A stretch of 64,000 nucleotides of DNA from Kineosporiaceae bacterium (GTDB lineage: Bacteria > Actinomycetota > Actinomycetes > Actinomycetales > Kineosporiaceae). Positions within the stretch are counted from its first letter, which is position 1. Each line of letters starts with the position of its first letter. The notes under the pieces are model-generated. The model made no database searches, was not told the origin of the DNA, and saw nothing but the letters and a program-made list of their open reading frames with translations. The position numbers and the translations under genes were made by a program. The DNA is taken from positions 434,001 through 498,000 of the forward strand of contig JADJPO010000003.1 in assembly GCA_016713225.1 (NCBI GenBank), in the 5' to 3' direction. This document shows, piece by piece, positions 52,321 through 60,473 of the stretch.

Positions 52321-53760
52321 CTAGGAGTACCCATCCGGTGCCGGCCGCAACCCAGGAGCCGGTTCGGGCTCGGCGGGCAACTCGACCATCACCACGGTGC
52401 CAAGGTGCCCAGGCGAGGTGACCTCGATCCGGCCGTGATGGGCGCGCACGAGCTCGGCCACGATGGCCAGCCCCAGCCCGCTTCCGACCGATCCGGTGCG
52501 AGCGCGTGAGGACCGCCAGAATCGCGTCGTCACGTGGGCCAGATCGGGCTCGTCGATGCCGGGGCCGGTGTCGCGGACCGTCAGCCGCACCAGGCCCGGC
52601 TGCGACGGGTCCGGTGCGGCCGGTGCATCGACCCGCACGGTCACCGTGTCGCCGGGCCGGCAGTGCCGTACGCAGTTCTCCAGCAGGTTGCCCACCACCT
52701 GGTGCAATCGTCCACGGTCGCCACGCACTCGGGCCGGGGTTGCGGCGTCCAGCTGCAGGTCGAGTTCGGCGGCTCGCACCAGGGCAGCGCGCTCGGCACA
52801 CTCCTGGCGCACCAGGGCCGCGAGATCGATCGGTTCCCACCGCAGCGAGTGCCCGGAGGCCTGGGCAGAGGACAGGTCGGCGAGATCGGTGACGACCCGC
52901 GCCAACCGCAGGCTCTGGTCGTGCAGGCGGGCCAGCGTGTCGACCTCGGCCGGGACCAAACCGTCGCGCAGCTCCTCGAGGCCGGCCTGCAGCGCTGCCA
53001 GCGGGGTGCGCAACTCGTGGGCGACGTCGGCGGCCATCTGTCGGCGTTGGGTCTCGGCGTCCTGGACGGCGCTCGCCGCCTCGTCGAAGGCATCGGCCAG
53101 TGCTCCGAGCTCACCGGAACCCCGCAGGGCCACCCGCGCCGACAGGTCCCCGGCCGCATACGACCGCGAGACGGCGATCAACGCCTGCACCGGTCGGGTC
53201 AGGGAACGTGCGGCGAGCAGGCCCGCCGCCAGGGCCAGGGCCAGCGCGACCACCGCGGCCGCCAGCACCCACGACCAGGCGACCGGGCGGCCGGCGATGA
53301 CGGTGGTGGCCGGGTAGAACAAGCGGATGGCCGCCACCCGGACCCCGTCGACGACGACCGGGGACGACACCACGGCGGCCGATTCGCCGTCGGCGCCCTG
53401 ACGCATACCCGCCCCCATGCCGCGCCGGCCGCCGCCGAACACGGCCAGCTCGGTGCCGTCGGCGGCGGTCAGTGAGAGTTGGGTACCACTGCCGAGGACG
53501 GCGGCGCGCAGCTCGTCGAGATCAGCGGCGTCCCACGCGCCGGCCCGGGCGTAGGCGGCCGCCGCGGCGGCGGCCAGGTTGTCGGCGAACTCCTGCCGTT
53601 GCTGATGCACCTGGCTCGTCAGCCCGCGATCGGTGCCGATCAGGGCGGCCACCGTGACCAGCGCGATGGCCAGCGCGGCGACTGCGGTGAACGCGGCCAC
53701 CAGGCGCCGGCCGAGGTGGCCGAGTGCGGTGGGAGCCGGGGCCTGCGGGTCAGTCGTCAC
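52321..53760 (-). CDS. Sensor histidine kinase (BaeS-like)
   Basis: 479 residues. Two membrane helices (residues ~17-40 and ~160-185) flank an extracytoplasmic domain of about 120 residues; HAMP domain after the second; HisKA with DVAHELRTPLAALQAG (phospho-His); HATPase_c with NLLENCVRH, RDTGPGIDE and GSGLGLAIVAELV. The sensor region contains GGGRRGMGAGMRQGADG, a Gly/Met/Arg-rich loop. Start GTG 53760 overlaps the response regulator stop by 11 bp. Signal unknown; the divergent secreted DUF2202 gene is a candidate target. Confidence 0.92.
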   Translation of the reverse strand: MTTDPQAPAPTALGHLGRRLVAAFTAVAALAIALVTVAALIGTDRGLTSQVHQQRQEFADNLAAAAAAAYARAGAWDAADLDELRAAVLGSGTQLSLTAADGTELAVFGGGRRGMGAGMRQGADGESAAVVSSPVVVDGVRVAAIRLFYPATTVIAGRPVAWSWVLAAAVVALALALAAGLLAARSLTRPVQALIAVSRSYAAGDLSARVALRGSGELGALADAFDEAASAVQDAETQRRQMAADVAHELRTPLAALQAGLEELRDGLVPAEVDTLARLHDQSLRLARVVTDLADLSSAQASGHSLRWEPIDLAALVRQECAERAALVRAAELDLQLDAATPARVRGDRGRLHQVVGNLLENCVRHCRPGDTVTVRVDAPAAPDPSQPGLVRLTVRDTGPGIDEPDLAHVTTRFWRSSRARTGSVGSGLGLAIVAELVRAHHGRIEVTSPGHLGTVVMVELPAEPEPAPGLRPAPDGYS

Positions 53761-54436
53761 GCCGCACGCCCAGCCGATAGCCCACGCCGACAACGGTTTC
53801 CACGAGCCCCGCGGCATCGCCGAGCTTGTGGCGCAGGTTCTTCACGTGCGAGTCCATGCTGCGCTCGTAGCCGGCGAACTCGTAGCCACGAACCCGGTTG
53901 ACCAGTTCATAGCGCGAGAACGGTCGCCCTGGCACCGACGCCAGCGTGGCCAGCACCCCCCACTCGGTGGCGGTCAGATCCACGGTGCGGCCGTCCACCA
54001 CGACCTCGTGGCGGCCGCTGTCGATGAGGAGCCGTCCCTCGCCGAACGAGGTGCGGTCGGGATCATCGACCGATCCGGTGGTGCGGGCCAGGATCGCGCC
54101 CACTCTCAGGACGACCTCGGTGGGGCTGAACGGCTTGGTGACGTAGTCGTCCGCGCCCAGCGACAGGCCCCTGATGCGGTCGTCGGTCTCGCTGCGGGCG
54201 GTCAGGACGAGCACGGGCGGATGGCCACGGGGGTGGACGGCGCGCAGCACCTCGAGCCCGTCGACGTCGGGTAGGCCGAGGTCGAGCACCACGAGGTCGG
54301 TACCGCCGTCCTCGACGATGCGCAGCGCCTCGGCCCCCGAGGCGGTGGTCAGCACGGCGTGACCGGCGCGCTCGAGATAGCGGCGCAGCACCTCGCGGAT
54401 GTCGCGGTCGTCCTCGACGACGAGCACCGTGGCCAT
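53750..54436 (-). CDS. OmpR-family response regulator
   Basis: 228 residues. Receiver domain (VLVVEDDRDIREVLRRYLER; phosphoacceptor Asp in LVVLDLGLPDVDG; Lys in VTKPFSP) and a C-terminal winged helix (LTATEWGVLATLASVPGRPF; RSMDSHVKNLRHKLGD). Cognate partner of the kinase encoded downstream. ATG 54436 follows CATGAT (54443-54448, minus strand) by 6 bases and lacks a ribosome binding site, so the mRNA is probably leaderless. Divergent from the DUF2202 gene. Confidence 0.94.
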   Translation of the reverse strand: MATVLVVEDDRDIREVLRRYLERAGHAVLTTASGAEALRIVEDGGTDLVVLDLGLPDVDGLEVLRAVHPRGHPPVLVLTARSETDDRIRGLSLGADDYVTKPFSPTEVVLRVGAILARTTGSVDDPDRTSFGEGRLLIDSGRHEVVVDGRTVDLTATEWGVLATLASVPGRPFSRYELVNRVRGYEFAGYERSMDSHVKNLRHKLGDAAGLVETVVGVGYRLGVRRDD

Positions 54437-54600
54437 GGGGACATCATGGTCGACCCCCTGGCCCTCGACCCAGCGTGAGGCGGTGAGTCTCCACATCGTC
54501 TCCACACGAACTCCGCGGCTCCCTCGAGATCGGGGCCGAGTGTTGAACCCGAGCACGACACCAGCGCCGGCACCCCGCCGGCCGACATCGGGAGATCGAG

Positions 54601-55344
54601 ATGCGTCGCACAGTTGCCGTCACAGCCATCGCCGGTGGAGCCCTCGCGGCTGCCGTTCTGGCCGGGACGACGGCCTTGGCCGGTACCACGGGCACCGCCG
54701 CCACCCCCACCAGCAGCACTCAGACCTGCTCCGCGGACTGCCTGGGTAACGGCACGGGCTCGGGCCGGGCCGGGGCGCAGGGACAGGGAATGCGCCAGGG
54801 CAATGGTCAGGGCAATGGTCAGGGCAATGGCCGGGGCAATGGTCAGGGCGGTCAGGGCCGTGGCATGGGCAACGGCGTGGGCAACGGTGGCGATCACGCG
54901 GCGCTGCCGGCCTCCGGCACGCTCACCGCCGATCAGAAGGCGGCCTTGTTGTCGATGGCAGAGGAGGAGAAGCTGGCCCACGACGTGTACGTCGCCCTCG
55001 CCGCGAGCAGCGGTGACTCCCGGTTCACCCGGATCGCCGGATCCGAGGCCCGTCACGCCGACGCCGTCCGGACCCTCCTCGACCGCTACGGCCTGGCGGA
55101 TCCGACGGCCGGCAAGGCCGAGGGCCAGTTCGCCGATCCGGCGATGGCCTCGCTCTACACCAAGCTGGTCGCACAGGGCTCGGTGTCCCTGGACGCGGCC
55201 CTCGAGGTCGGGCGCACGATCGAGCGGATGGACATCGCCGACCTGGCCAAGGCCACTGCGGGCGTCACGGCTGCCGACGTCCGGCAGGTCTACGCCAACC
55301 TGACGGCCGGCTCGCAGAACCACCTGCGTGCCTTCGGCGGGTAA
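54601..55344 (+). CDS. Secreted DUF2202 (ferritin-like) protein
   Basis: 247 residues. Sec signal peptide (RRTVAVTAIAGGALAAAVLA, cleavage near residue 27-30), one CSADC pair, a Gly/Asn/Gln linker made of GNGQ repeats (residues ~60-95), then a DUF2202 domain: MAEEEKLAHDVYVALA, RHADAVRTLLDRYG and SQNHLRAF, with Glu and His spaced as in ferritin-like four-helix bundles, possibly binding a di-iron centre. It acts outside the membrane. ATG 54601 has GGGAGA upstream. Divergent from the OmpR/BaeS-type two-component system, which may control it. The linker is encoded by a 12-bp tandem repeat. Confidence 0.85.
   Translation: MRRTVAVTAIAGGALAAAVLAGTTALAGTTGTAATPTSSTQTCSADCLGNGTGSGRAGAQGQGMRQGNGQGNGQGNGRGNGQGGQGRGMGNGVGNGGDHAALPASGTLTADQKAALLSMAEEEKLAHDVYVALAASSGDSRFTRIAGSEARHADAVRTLLDRYGLADPTAGKAEGQFADPAMASLYTKLVAQGSVSLDAALEVGRTIERMDIADLAKATAGVTAADVRQVYANLTAGSQNHLRAFGG
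54799..54846 (+). repeat. 12-bp tandem repeat encoding Gly-Asn-Gly-Gln/Arg
   Basis: Four units of GGCAATGGTCAG (third unit with two changes) within the linker of the DUF2202 protein. Copy number can change in frame. Confidence 0.9.
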
Positions 55345-55366
55345 TGAGCGCCGAGCTGAGGGTCAT

Positions 55367-55425
55367 CGTTGGGTAAAGCCAGCCGTAACGTTGGGCTATT
55401 CATGCGATGGTCATGACGTTGGGTA
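55367..55425. repeat. Three direct CGTTGGG repeats upstream of the acyltransferase gene
   Basis: CGTTGGGTA (55367-55375), CGTTGGGCT (55389-55397) and CGTTGGGTA (55417-55425), 22 and 28 bp apart. TAACGT (55386-55391) between them could be a -10 box. They resemble a set of direct-repeat binding sites for a regulator. Confidence 0.5.
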
Positions 55426-55492
55426 GATGGTTGAATCCGTAGCGCTGCCAACGGGGGCGTGCAGGGGTTCCTACGTCGTCAGGGGATCGTGC

Positions 55493-56617
55493 ATGGCTCG
55501 CCGATTGAGAGCGCTCGACGGCCTGCGAGGGCTCGCCGTGCTGGCCGTCCTGGCCTCGCATGCGGTGAACGTTGCCCACGGCGGGTTCATCGGGGTCGAC
55601 GTCTTCTTCGTGCTGAGCGGGTACCTGATCACCGACCTGTTGCTGACCGAGTGGCAGGCGACCGGGCGGATCGATCTGCTCGACTTCTACCGTCGGCGCA
55701 CGATCCGGCTCGCTCCGGCGTTCGTCCTCATGCTGCTCGTCGCGGTCCCGCTCATGATCGGGCCGCTGGCCGGTAGGGCCACCTGGCCGACCGCGGGTGC
55801 GGTGACGGCTGCCGCCGTGTACTCGGCCAACTGGGTCGCTGCGCTGGACGTCGACGCGCTCGGCCCGATCGTGCACACCTGGTCGCTCGCCATCGAGGAG
55901 CAGTTCTACCTGGTGTGGCCGCTGCTGCTGCTGGCCATGCTGCGACGACGGTCGCGGCTGATGCGCTGGCTGGCGGTCGCGGTGCTCTGGATCGTGGTGA
56001 TGCGTGCCTCGGGGTGGCTGGCCACGCACTCGATTTGGCCCTACTTCGCGACGGTCACCCACGCCGACGGCCTGTTGCTGGGTGCCCTCGTGGCCTTGGC
56101 TCGCCGCCGAACCCGGGTACCGGCGTTCGGCAGCTCACCGTGGACCGCTTACCTCGCCGCGGCGGTCTTGCTGGGGTTGTCGGCCACGCTCACGATCCAG
56201 GGTGGGGCCACCTATCTGGTGGGTCTGACCCTGGCCGGGCTGGCGGCCGCAGCCCTGGTCTGGCACCTGGTCACCGATCAGACGTCCCGGCCGAGTCGGA
56301 TGCTGTCGTGGGCGCCGCTGGCCGGGGTGGGACGCATTTCCTACGGGATCTACCTGTTCCATCTGCCGGTGTTCGACCTGGTGCAGGCCCAGGGCTGGGG
56401 CCCGGCCGCGACCGCGAGTGTGGAGTTCGGTGGCACGGCTCTGCTCGCCATCGTCTCGTGGTTCGTCGTGGAGCGACCGGTACAGCGTCGCTTCGGACGC
56501 CGTCCGGCCGCGCCCGTCATCCCGGCAGCCCGGGTGGCTCCGAAGGTCGTGGTCCTGCCGACCGATCGGCTGATCGACCTGCGGGTGTCTGCCGGAATGG
56601 CCTCGCGGGAGTCCTGA
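55493..56617 (+). CDS. Acyltransferase family 3 membrane protein
   Basis: 374 residues, about ten membrane helices. Typical start RRLRALDGLRGLAVLAVLAS followed by HAVNVAHGG (active-site His region), VDVFFVLSGYLITDLLL, FYRRRTIRLAPAF and HTWSLAIEEQFYLVWP. It transfers an acetyl or other acyl group to sugars of the cell envelope (OatA-like N-terminal domain without the SGNH part). ATG 55493 has AGGGGA seven bases upstream; the frame is open to 55427. Possibly controlled by the three CGTTGGG repeats in front. Confidence 0.9.
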   Translation: MARRLRALDGLRGLAVLAVLASHAVNVAHGGFIGVDVFFVLSGYLITDLLLTEWQATGRIDLLDFYRRRTIRLAPAFVLMLLVAVPLMIGPLAGRATWPTAGAVTAAAVYSANWVAALDVDALGPIVHTWSLAIEEQFYLVWPLLLLAMLRRRSRLMRWLAVAVLWIVVMRASGWLATHSIWPYFATVTHADGLLLGALVALARRRTRVPAFGSSPWTAYLAAAVLLGLSATLTIQGGATYLVGLTLAGLAAAALVWHLVTDQTSRPSRMLSWAPLAGVGRISYGIYLFHLPVFDLVQAQGWGPAATASVEFGGTALLAIVSWFVVERPVQRRFGRRPAAPVIPAARVAPKVVVLPTDRLIDLRVSAGMASRES

Positions 56618-56675
56618 GCGTCAGTCCCGCTCCGTGGTCGGGCACGGGCTCGCGGGGCATCCGGTCCCTCGGCGT

Positions 56676-56999
56676 TCAGTTCGCTCGGGCCTCGGCTCGC
56701 GCACTGGCTCGCGAGGCGTCCTTGTGGAGGGTCCGCAGCGCATAGATCGCCTCCTTCTGGTCGATGCTCAGCCGCTCGATGCGGTCGTCGTCCATCTCGA
56801 TCAGCACCATGAGGGCATCGAGGACGCGATTGAGCTGCTTGCCGTAGCTGCCGACGTCGCCCAACACCTCGTGCTCGGTGTCGATGTCGTTGACGTTGCA
56901 GCCGAAGTAGAACGTCGGGCGGAAGAACTCGCGCCAGACAGTGGTCGGCAGGTAGACGAAGTCGCGCAGGTTCTGCGACAAGATCGAGGTGGCGCTCAT
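56676..56999 (-). CDS. Hypothetical protein
   Basis: 107 residues, family not recognised. Contains NLRDFVYLPTTVWREFFRPT, a Cys in YFGCNVND, and a helical C-terminal half (LNRVLDALMVLIEMDDDRIE ... YALRTLHKDASR) with a basic Ala/Arg/Glu end. No signal peptide or membrane helix. ATG 56999 has GGAG nine bases upstream; a GTG at 57008 would add three residues. It lies between the acyltransferase and the DUF222 gene and is transcribed toward the former. Base composition of this gene is slightly less GC-biased than its neighbours. Confidence 0.65.
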   Translation of the reverse strand: MSATSILSQNLRDFVYLPTTVWREFFRPTFYFGCNVNDIDTEHEVLGDVGSYGKQLNRVLDALMVLIEMDDDRIERLSIDQKEAIYALRTLHKDASRASARAEARAN

Positions 57000-57185
57000 C
57001 GGACTCACTCCGTGACGGGTGCTGGTGGCTGGACGGTCCTGCCGGGAGGCGAACCCGTGTCAACGATGAGGCGCCCGCGGGCGCTGGTCGTACCGGTGGG
57101 GGCTGTGGCGGGTGCCACATCATTCGCGTTCGGGGCACACAACCCCTTCTGAGGCAAGGCGATTCGGCGCTCCGCCATGTAGCGA

Positions 57186-57201
57186 TCGAACAGGTGTTCC
57201 A
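57186..57201. promoter_or_regulatory. LexA (SOS) box
   Basis: TCGAACAGGTGTTCCA matches the actinobacterial consensus TCGAAC-N4-GTTCGA except at the penultimate base (C for G). It abuts the -10 box TAGAAT of the DUF222/HNH gene, so LexA would block transcription until DNA damage. Confidence 0.8.
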
Positions 57202-57202
57202 G

Positions 57203-57208
57203 TAGAAT
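57203..57208 (+). promoter_or_regulatory. -10 box of the DUF222/HNH gene
   Basis: TAGAAT, ending 6 bases before ATG 57215, immediately after the SOS box; fits a leaderless, LexA-repressed transcript. Confidence 0.6.
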
Positions 57209-57214
57209 CGGGGC

Positions 57215-59158
57215 ATGTTCACGCCCGATCTCCTGCACGACGCGGACGCCGAGGTGGCTCGGCTCAGCGTCGAGGTCGAGGCGTTACGCGGCGAGGTCGA
57301 GGCATTGCGGGCCGAGAACTCGGTGCAGCGGGAGCAGCTGGCGGGGCGCGAGGAGCGGTTGTCGGCGCGGGCTGCGGTGTGGGACTGGTTCACCGACGGT
57401 GGACCGGAGAACGAGGACGACCGGGACGCGGTGGCGGGGCGGATCTGCCGGACGTTCCTGACCCCGGGGACCGTGGAGCCCTCGTTGGTGACGGTTGCGG
57501 CGGTGACGTTGGCGCAGTCGCAGCCGTCGGGACTGTCGGATGCTGAGGTGGTGTCGGCGGCGGTGGCGTGCCGGCAGGCGATCACCCACATCGAACTCAC
57601 CCAAGCCCAGCTGACCCGGGAGTTGGCGTGGCGGTACCAGGCGCGGCACCCGCACGAGTTGGACCTGGATGTCGAGGTGAACCTGCCGGAGTGGGTCCGT
57701 GACCCCGAGGAGCGGGCGTTGACGGCGGCGATCGAGGAGGTCGCCGCCGTCGCGCGGATCAGTCCGTCGGGACTCCGGGCGCGGGTGGAGATGTTGGCGA
57801 CCTGGCCCGAGGACCACGGCCGGCTGTACCGGGCGCTGCTGGAGGGCACGATCTCCACGACCCGGGCGCGGGAGGTGGCCCGCCAGACCGGACGCCTCGC
57901 GGCGGGTCGGGCGCGGGACTGGGTGGAACAGATGATCCTGCCGGTCGCCGAGCAGCTCGGCGCCGTGGGGTTGAAGAACCGGATCGAGCGGCTGATCGCG
58001 CAGGCCGATGCGGTGGCGTATCGGCGGATCCTGGACGACGCCGCGGCGGAGCCGGACACGGTCAAGGTTCGTCAGCAGGGCTACGGCCAGGCCACCATCA
58101 CCTACCGGGGCTCGATCACCAACGTCGCTGAGCTGCATGCTGCGCTGCTGCACCGGGTGCGGGCCGCCACCTGCCCTTCAGGCGCCGACACGGGCACCGC
58201 TGCGGGCAGGGGTGATGGCCCCCGGGGTGGTGGCTCGGTGGGGCAACGCGAACGGCAAGCGAGCTCGATGGCACAGGTCATGTTCGACCTGGTCACCGAC
58301 CCCGCCACCATCCCCCCACTGCTGCCCACCGCACCCGCCAGCGCCGGCGACGGTGACCCTGACGCCGCGACCACCACCCGGCACACGGACACCCCGCACG
58401 CACCGGAACCGACCGAGGCGACCACGGCCCCGGCGACAGGCGAGGACGAGACCGGTGACGACGTGGTCAGTGACGACGGGACCGGCGGCGACGTGACCGG
58501 TGGTGGCCTGCTCGGCGGCGGGGCCGTCAGCGCCCCGGCACCGGCCTGCCCGGGGATCCGGGTCGAACCCAAGGTGTCGTTGAACGTGACCATCCCGTTC
58601 CAGGTCCTCACCGCGCTCTGGGCCGGACAGCCACCACCAACCGGATCCGGATGGGTCGAAGCGGCCGGCCACGGACCCATCCCCACCGACGCGCTCGCGG
58701 CGATCCTCGACAAGTACGGCCAACGCGCGCTGTGGCGCTGCCAGGTCCTCGACGACCGACCCGACTCCCCCACCTACGGCACCCTCATCGCCATCGGCCG
58801 CGCCGCCACCGACCCGGGGTACACACCGTCCCCGTTCGTCACGGCGTTGGTGAAGGCCGCCCGGCCGCGGTGCTCCCACCCCGGCTGCGGACGTCCCGCC
58901 ATCGAGGCCGACCTCGACCACCTCACCGCCCACGCCACGGGCGGCACGACCGAAGAGAAGAACCTGGCGCCCCTGTGCCGGTTCCACCACCTGCTCAAGC
59001 ACCACGCCGGGTTCACCCCGACCCTCGACCCGACCACCGGACAGGTCACCTGGCGCACGCCGTCCGGACACCACGTCAGCGAACCACCCGACACCCCACC
59101 GCCCTTGGCCACCGAAGGCGACCTCCCCGGCGCCTGGCCCGAACCGCCACCCTTCTGA
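57215..59158 (+). CDS. DUF222 / HNH endonuclease (13E12 repeat family)
   Basis: 647 residues. N-terminal coiled coil (residues ~10-50, RLSVEVEALRGEVEALRAEN), a DUF222 domain (residues ~110-330), a Thr/Ala/Asp-rich linker (~390-450) and a C-terminal HNH nuclease with zinc cysteines CSHPGCGRP, catalytic block ADLDHLTAHATGGTTEEKNL and LCRFHHLLKHH. Homologous to the 13E12 repeat proteins of mycobacteria, several of which are known to be DNA-damage inducible; the SOS box in front fits. Biological role is unproven; proteins of this family occur in many copies per genome and behave like selfish or repair-associated nucleases. ATG 57215 is leaderless by promoter position. Confidence 0.92.
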   Translation: MFTPDLLHDADAEVARLSVEVEALRGEVEALRAENSVQREQLAGREERLSARAAVWDWFTDGGPENEDDRDAVAGRICRTFLTPGTVEPSLVTVAAVTLAQSQPSGLSDAEVVSAAVACRQAITHIELTQAQLTRELAWRYQARHPHELDLDVEVNLPEWVRDPEERALTAAIEEVAAVARISPSGLRARVEMLATWPEDHGRLYRALLEGTISTTRAREVARQTGRLAAGRARDWVEQMILPVAEQLGAVGLKNRIERLIAQADAVAYRRILDDAAAEPDTVKVRQQGYGQATITYRGSITNVAELHAALLHRVRAATCPSGADTGTAAGRGDGPRGGGSVGQRERQASSMAQVMFDLVTDPATIPPLLPTAPASAGDGDPDAATTTRHTDTPHAPEPTEATTAPATGEDETGDDVVSDDGTGGDVTGGGLLGGGAVSAPAPACPGIRVEPKVSLNVTIPFQVLTALWAGQPPPTGSGWVEAAGHGPIPTDALAAILDKYGQRALWRCQVLDDRPDSPTYGTLIAIGRAATDPGYTPSPFVTALVKAARPRCSHPGCGRPAIEADLDHLTAHATGGTTEEKNLAPLCRFHHLLKHHAGFTPTLDPTTGQVTWRTPSGHHVSEPPDTPPPLATEGDLPGAWPEPPPF

Positions 59159-59198
59159 ACGTTCGGGTGGAGTCGTAACCGGCGCGGCACGGCGCCAG

Positions 59199-59204
59199 TA
59201 GCGT
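59199..59204 (+). promoter_or_regulatory. -10 box of the GT1 glycosyltransferase gene
   Basis: TAGCGT ends 6 bases before GTG 59211, without a ribosome binding site in between. Confidence 0.45.
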
Positions 59205-59210
59205 GTCGGC

Positions 59211-60449
59211 GTGAACGTGGTGATCGTGGCCTCGGGTAGTCACGGGGACGTCGCGCCCTATGCAGGGCTCGGCGTCCGGCTGCGCGAAGCGGGCCATGAG
59301 GTCTCGATCGCGGCGCACGCACCGATGGCGGAGTTGGTCACCGGTGCAGGGCTCGGTTTCCACGAGCTACCAGGTGACCTGCTCAGCGTGATCTCGGTGC
59401 CCGCGGCCGACCGTCCGACCCCGCCCTGGTACCTCAATCGCCGGATACCGCAGCTGAGCCGCTACCTGCTCGCCGTCGCCGAGGGCACGATCGAGGCGAC
59501 CCGCGACGCCGAGGTGGTACTGGTCGGGGGCGCCACCCCGTTCGCCGTGCACGCAGCACAAGGTCGTGGTGTGCCCAGCCTGGGGGTGTACCTGCAGCCG
59601 TTCGAACCCACCGGGGCGCTGCCCTGCCCGATGACCAACTCGGGGCGTTCCCTCGGGCGGTTCGGCAACCGGTGGATCGGTGAGCTGCTCACGGCCGGGC
59701 TCTACCCGTACACGCGCGCCGGGGCGCGGATCCGCGAGCACTTCGGGCTGCCCCCCGAGTCGGCCATCGCCACCCGTCGCCGGTTGCGCGCCGAGCGCTG
59801 GCCGATCTTCCACGGCTTCAGCCCGGCCGTGCTGCCGCGACCGGACGACTGGCGTCCGGGGCTCGAGGTGACCGGGTACTGGTGGCCGCCCGAGCCGACG
59901 GGCTGGGTTCCGCCCGCCGAGTTGAGCGCGTTCCTGGCCGCCGGCGACCCGCCCGTGCTGGTGACGTTGGGCAGTATGGCCTCTGGCGCCGGGCCGTGGT
60001 TGACCCGCGCGATCGAGGGGGCGGTGCGCCGGGCCGGGGTGCGCGCCGTCGTCCAATCGGGGTGGGCCGGCATCGAGATCGACGGTAGCGACGACATCGT
60101 GACCATCGGCGCGGTGCCGCATGCCTGGCTGATGCCGAAGGTCGCTGCGGTCGTTCACCACGGCGGTGCCGGGACGACGGGGGCCGGTCTGCGGGCGGGG
60201 GTCCCGACCGTGACCACGCCCGTCTATGCCGACCAACCGCTGTGGGGTGGGCGGGTAGCCGCGTTGGGGGTGGGGCCGGCCCCGGTGCCCTTCCGGCGAC
60301 TGACCGCGGACCACCTCGGGGCCGCGATCCGTGCAGCGGTGACCGATCGCGGCTTCGCCGAGCGGGCTGCAGCGTTGGCCCGAGTGATCGCCACCGAGGA
60401 CGGCGCCGCGCCCGTGGTCGAGGCGGTCAACCGGCTCGCGGGTCGGTGA
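59211..60449 (+). CDS. Glycosyltransferase family 1 (UGT/macrolide type)
   Basis: 412 residues, GT-B fold. N-terminal acceptor half begins MNVVIVASGSHGDVAPYAGL (ScGT/sterol-glucosyltransferase-like start); C-terminal donor half has LVTLGSMASGAGPW, the block HHGGAGTTGAGLRAG and PVYADQPLWGGRVAALGVGP, the nucleotide-sugar signature. Members glycosylate sterols, lipids, carotenoids or macrolides, including host antibiotics; acceptor unknown. No biosynthetic genes are adjacent. GTG 59211 is supported by a -10 box. It converges on the deacetylase gene with 24 bp between stops. Confidence 0.88.
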   Translation: MNVVIVASGSHGDVAPYAGLGVRLREAGHEVSIAAHAPMAELVTGAGLGFHELPGDLLSVISVPAADRPTPPWYLNRRIPQLSRYLLAVAEGTIEATRDAEVVLVGGATPFAVHAAQGRGVPSLGVYLQPFEPTGALPCPMTNSGRSLGRFGNRWIGELLTAGLYPYTRAGARIREHFGLPPESAIATRRRLRAERWPIFHGFSPAVLPRPDDWRPGLEVTGYWWPPEPTGWVPPAELSAFLAAGDPPVLVTLGSMASGAGPWLTRAIEGAVRRAGVRAVVQSGWAGIEIDGSDDIVTIGAVPHAWLMPKVAAVVHHGGAGTTGAGLRAGVPTVTTPVYADQPLWGGRVAALGVGPAPVPFRRLTADHLGAAIRAAVTDRGFAERAAALARVIATEDGAAPVVEAVNRLAGR

Positions 60450-60473
60450 TCGACTTCGGTATCCGGCTCAGCC

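Noticed and set aside
57005..57238. 77-codon minus-strand ORF across the promoter of the DUF222 gene
   Set aside because: It runs antisense over the SOS box, promoter and gene start, has no ribosome binding site and no protein-like features.
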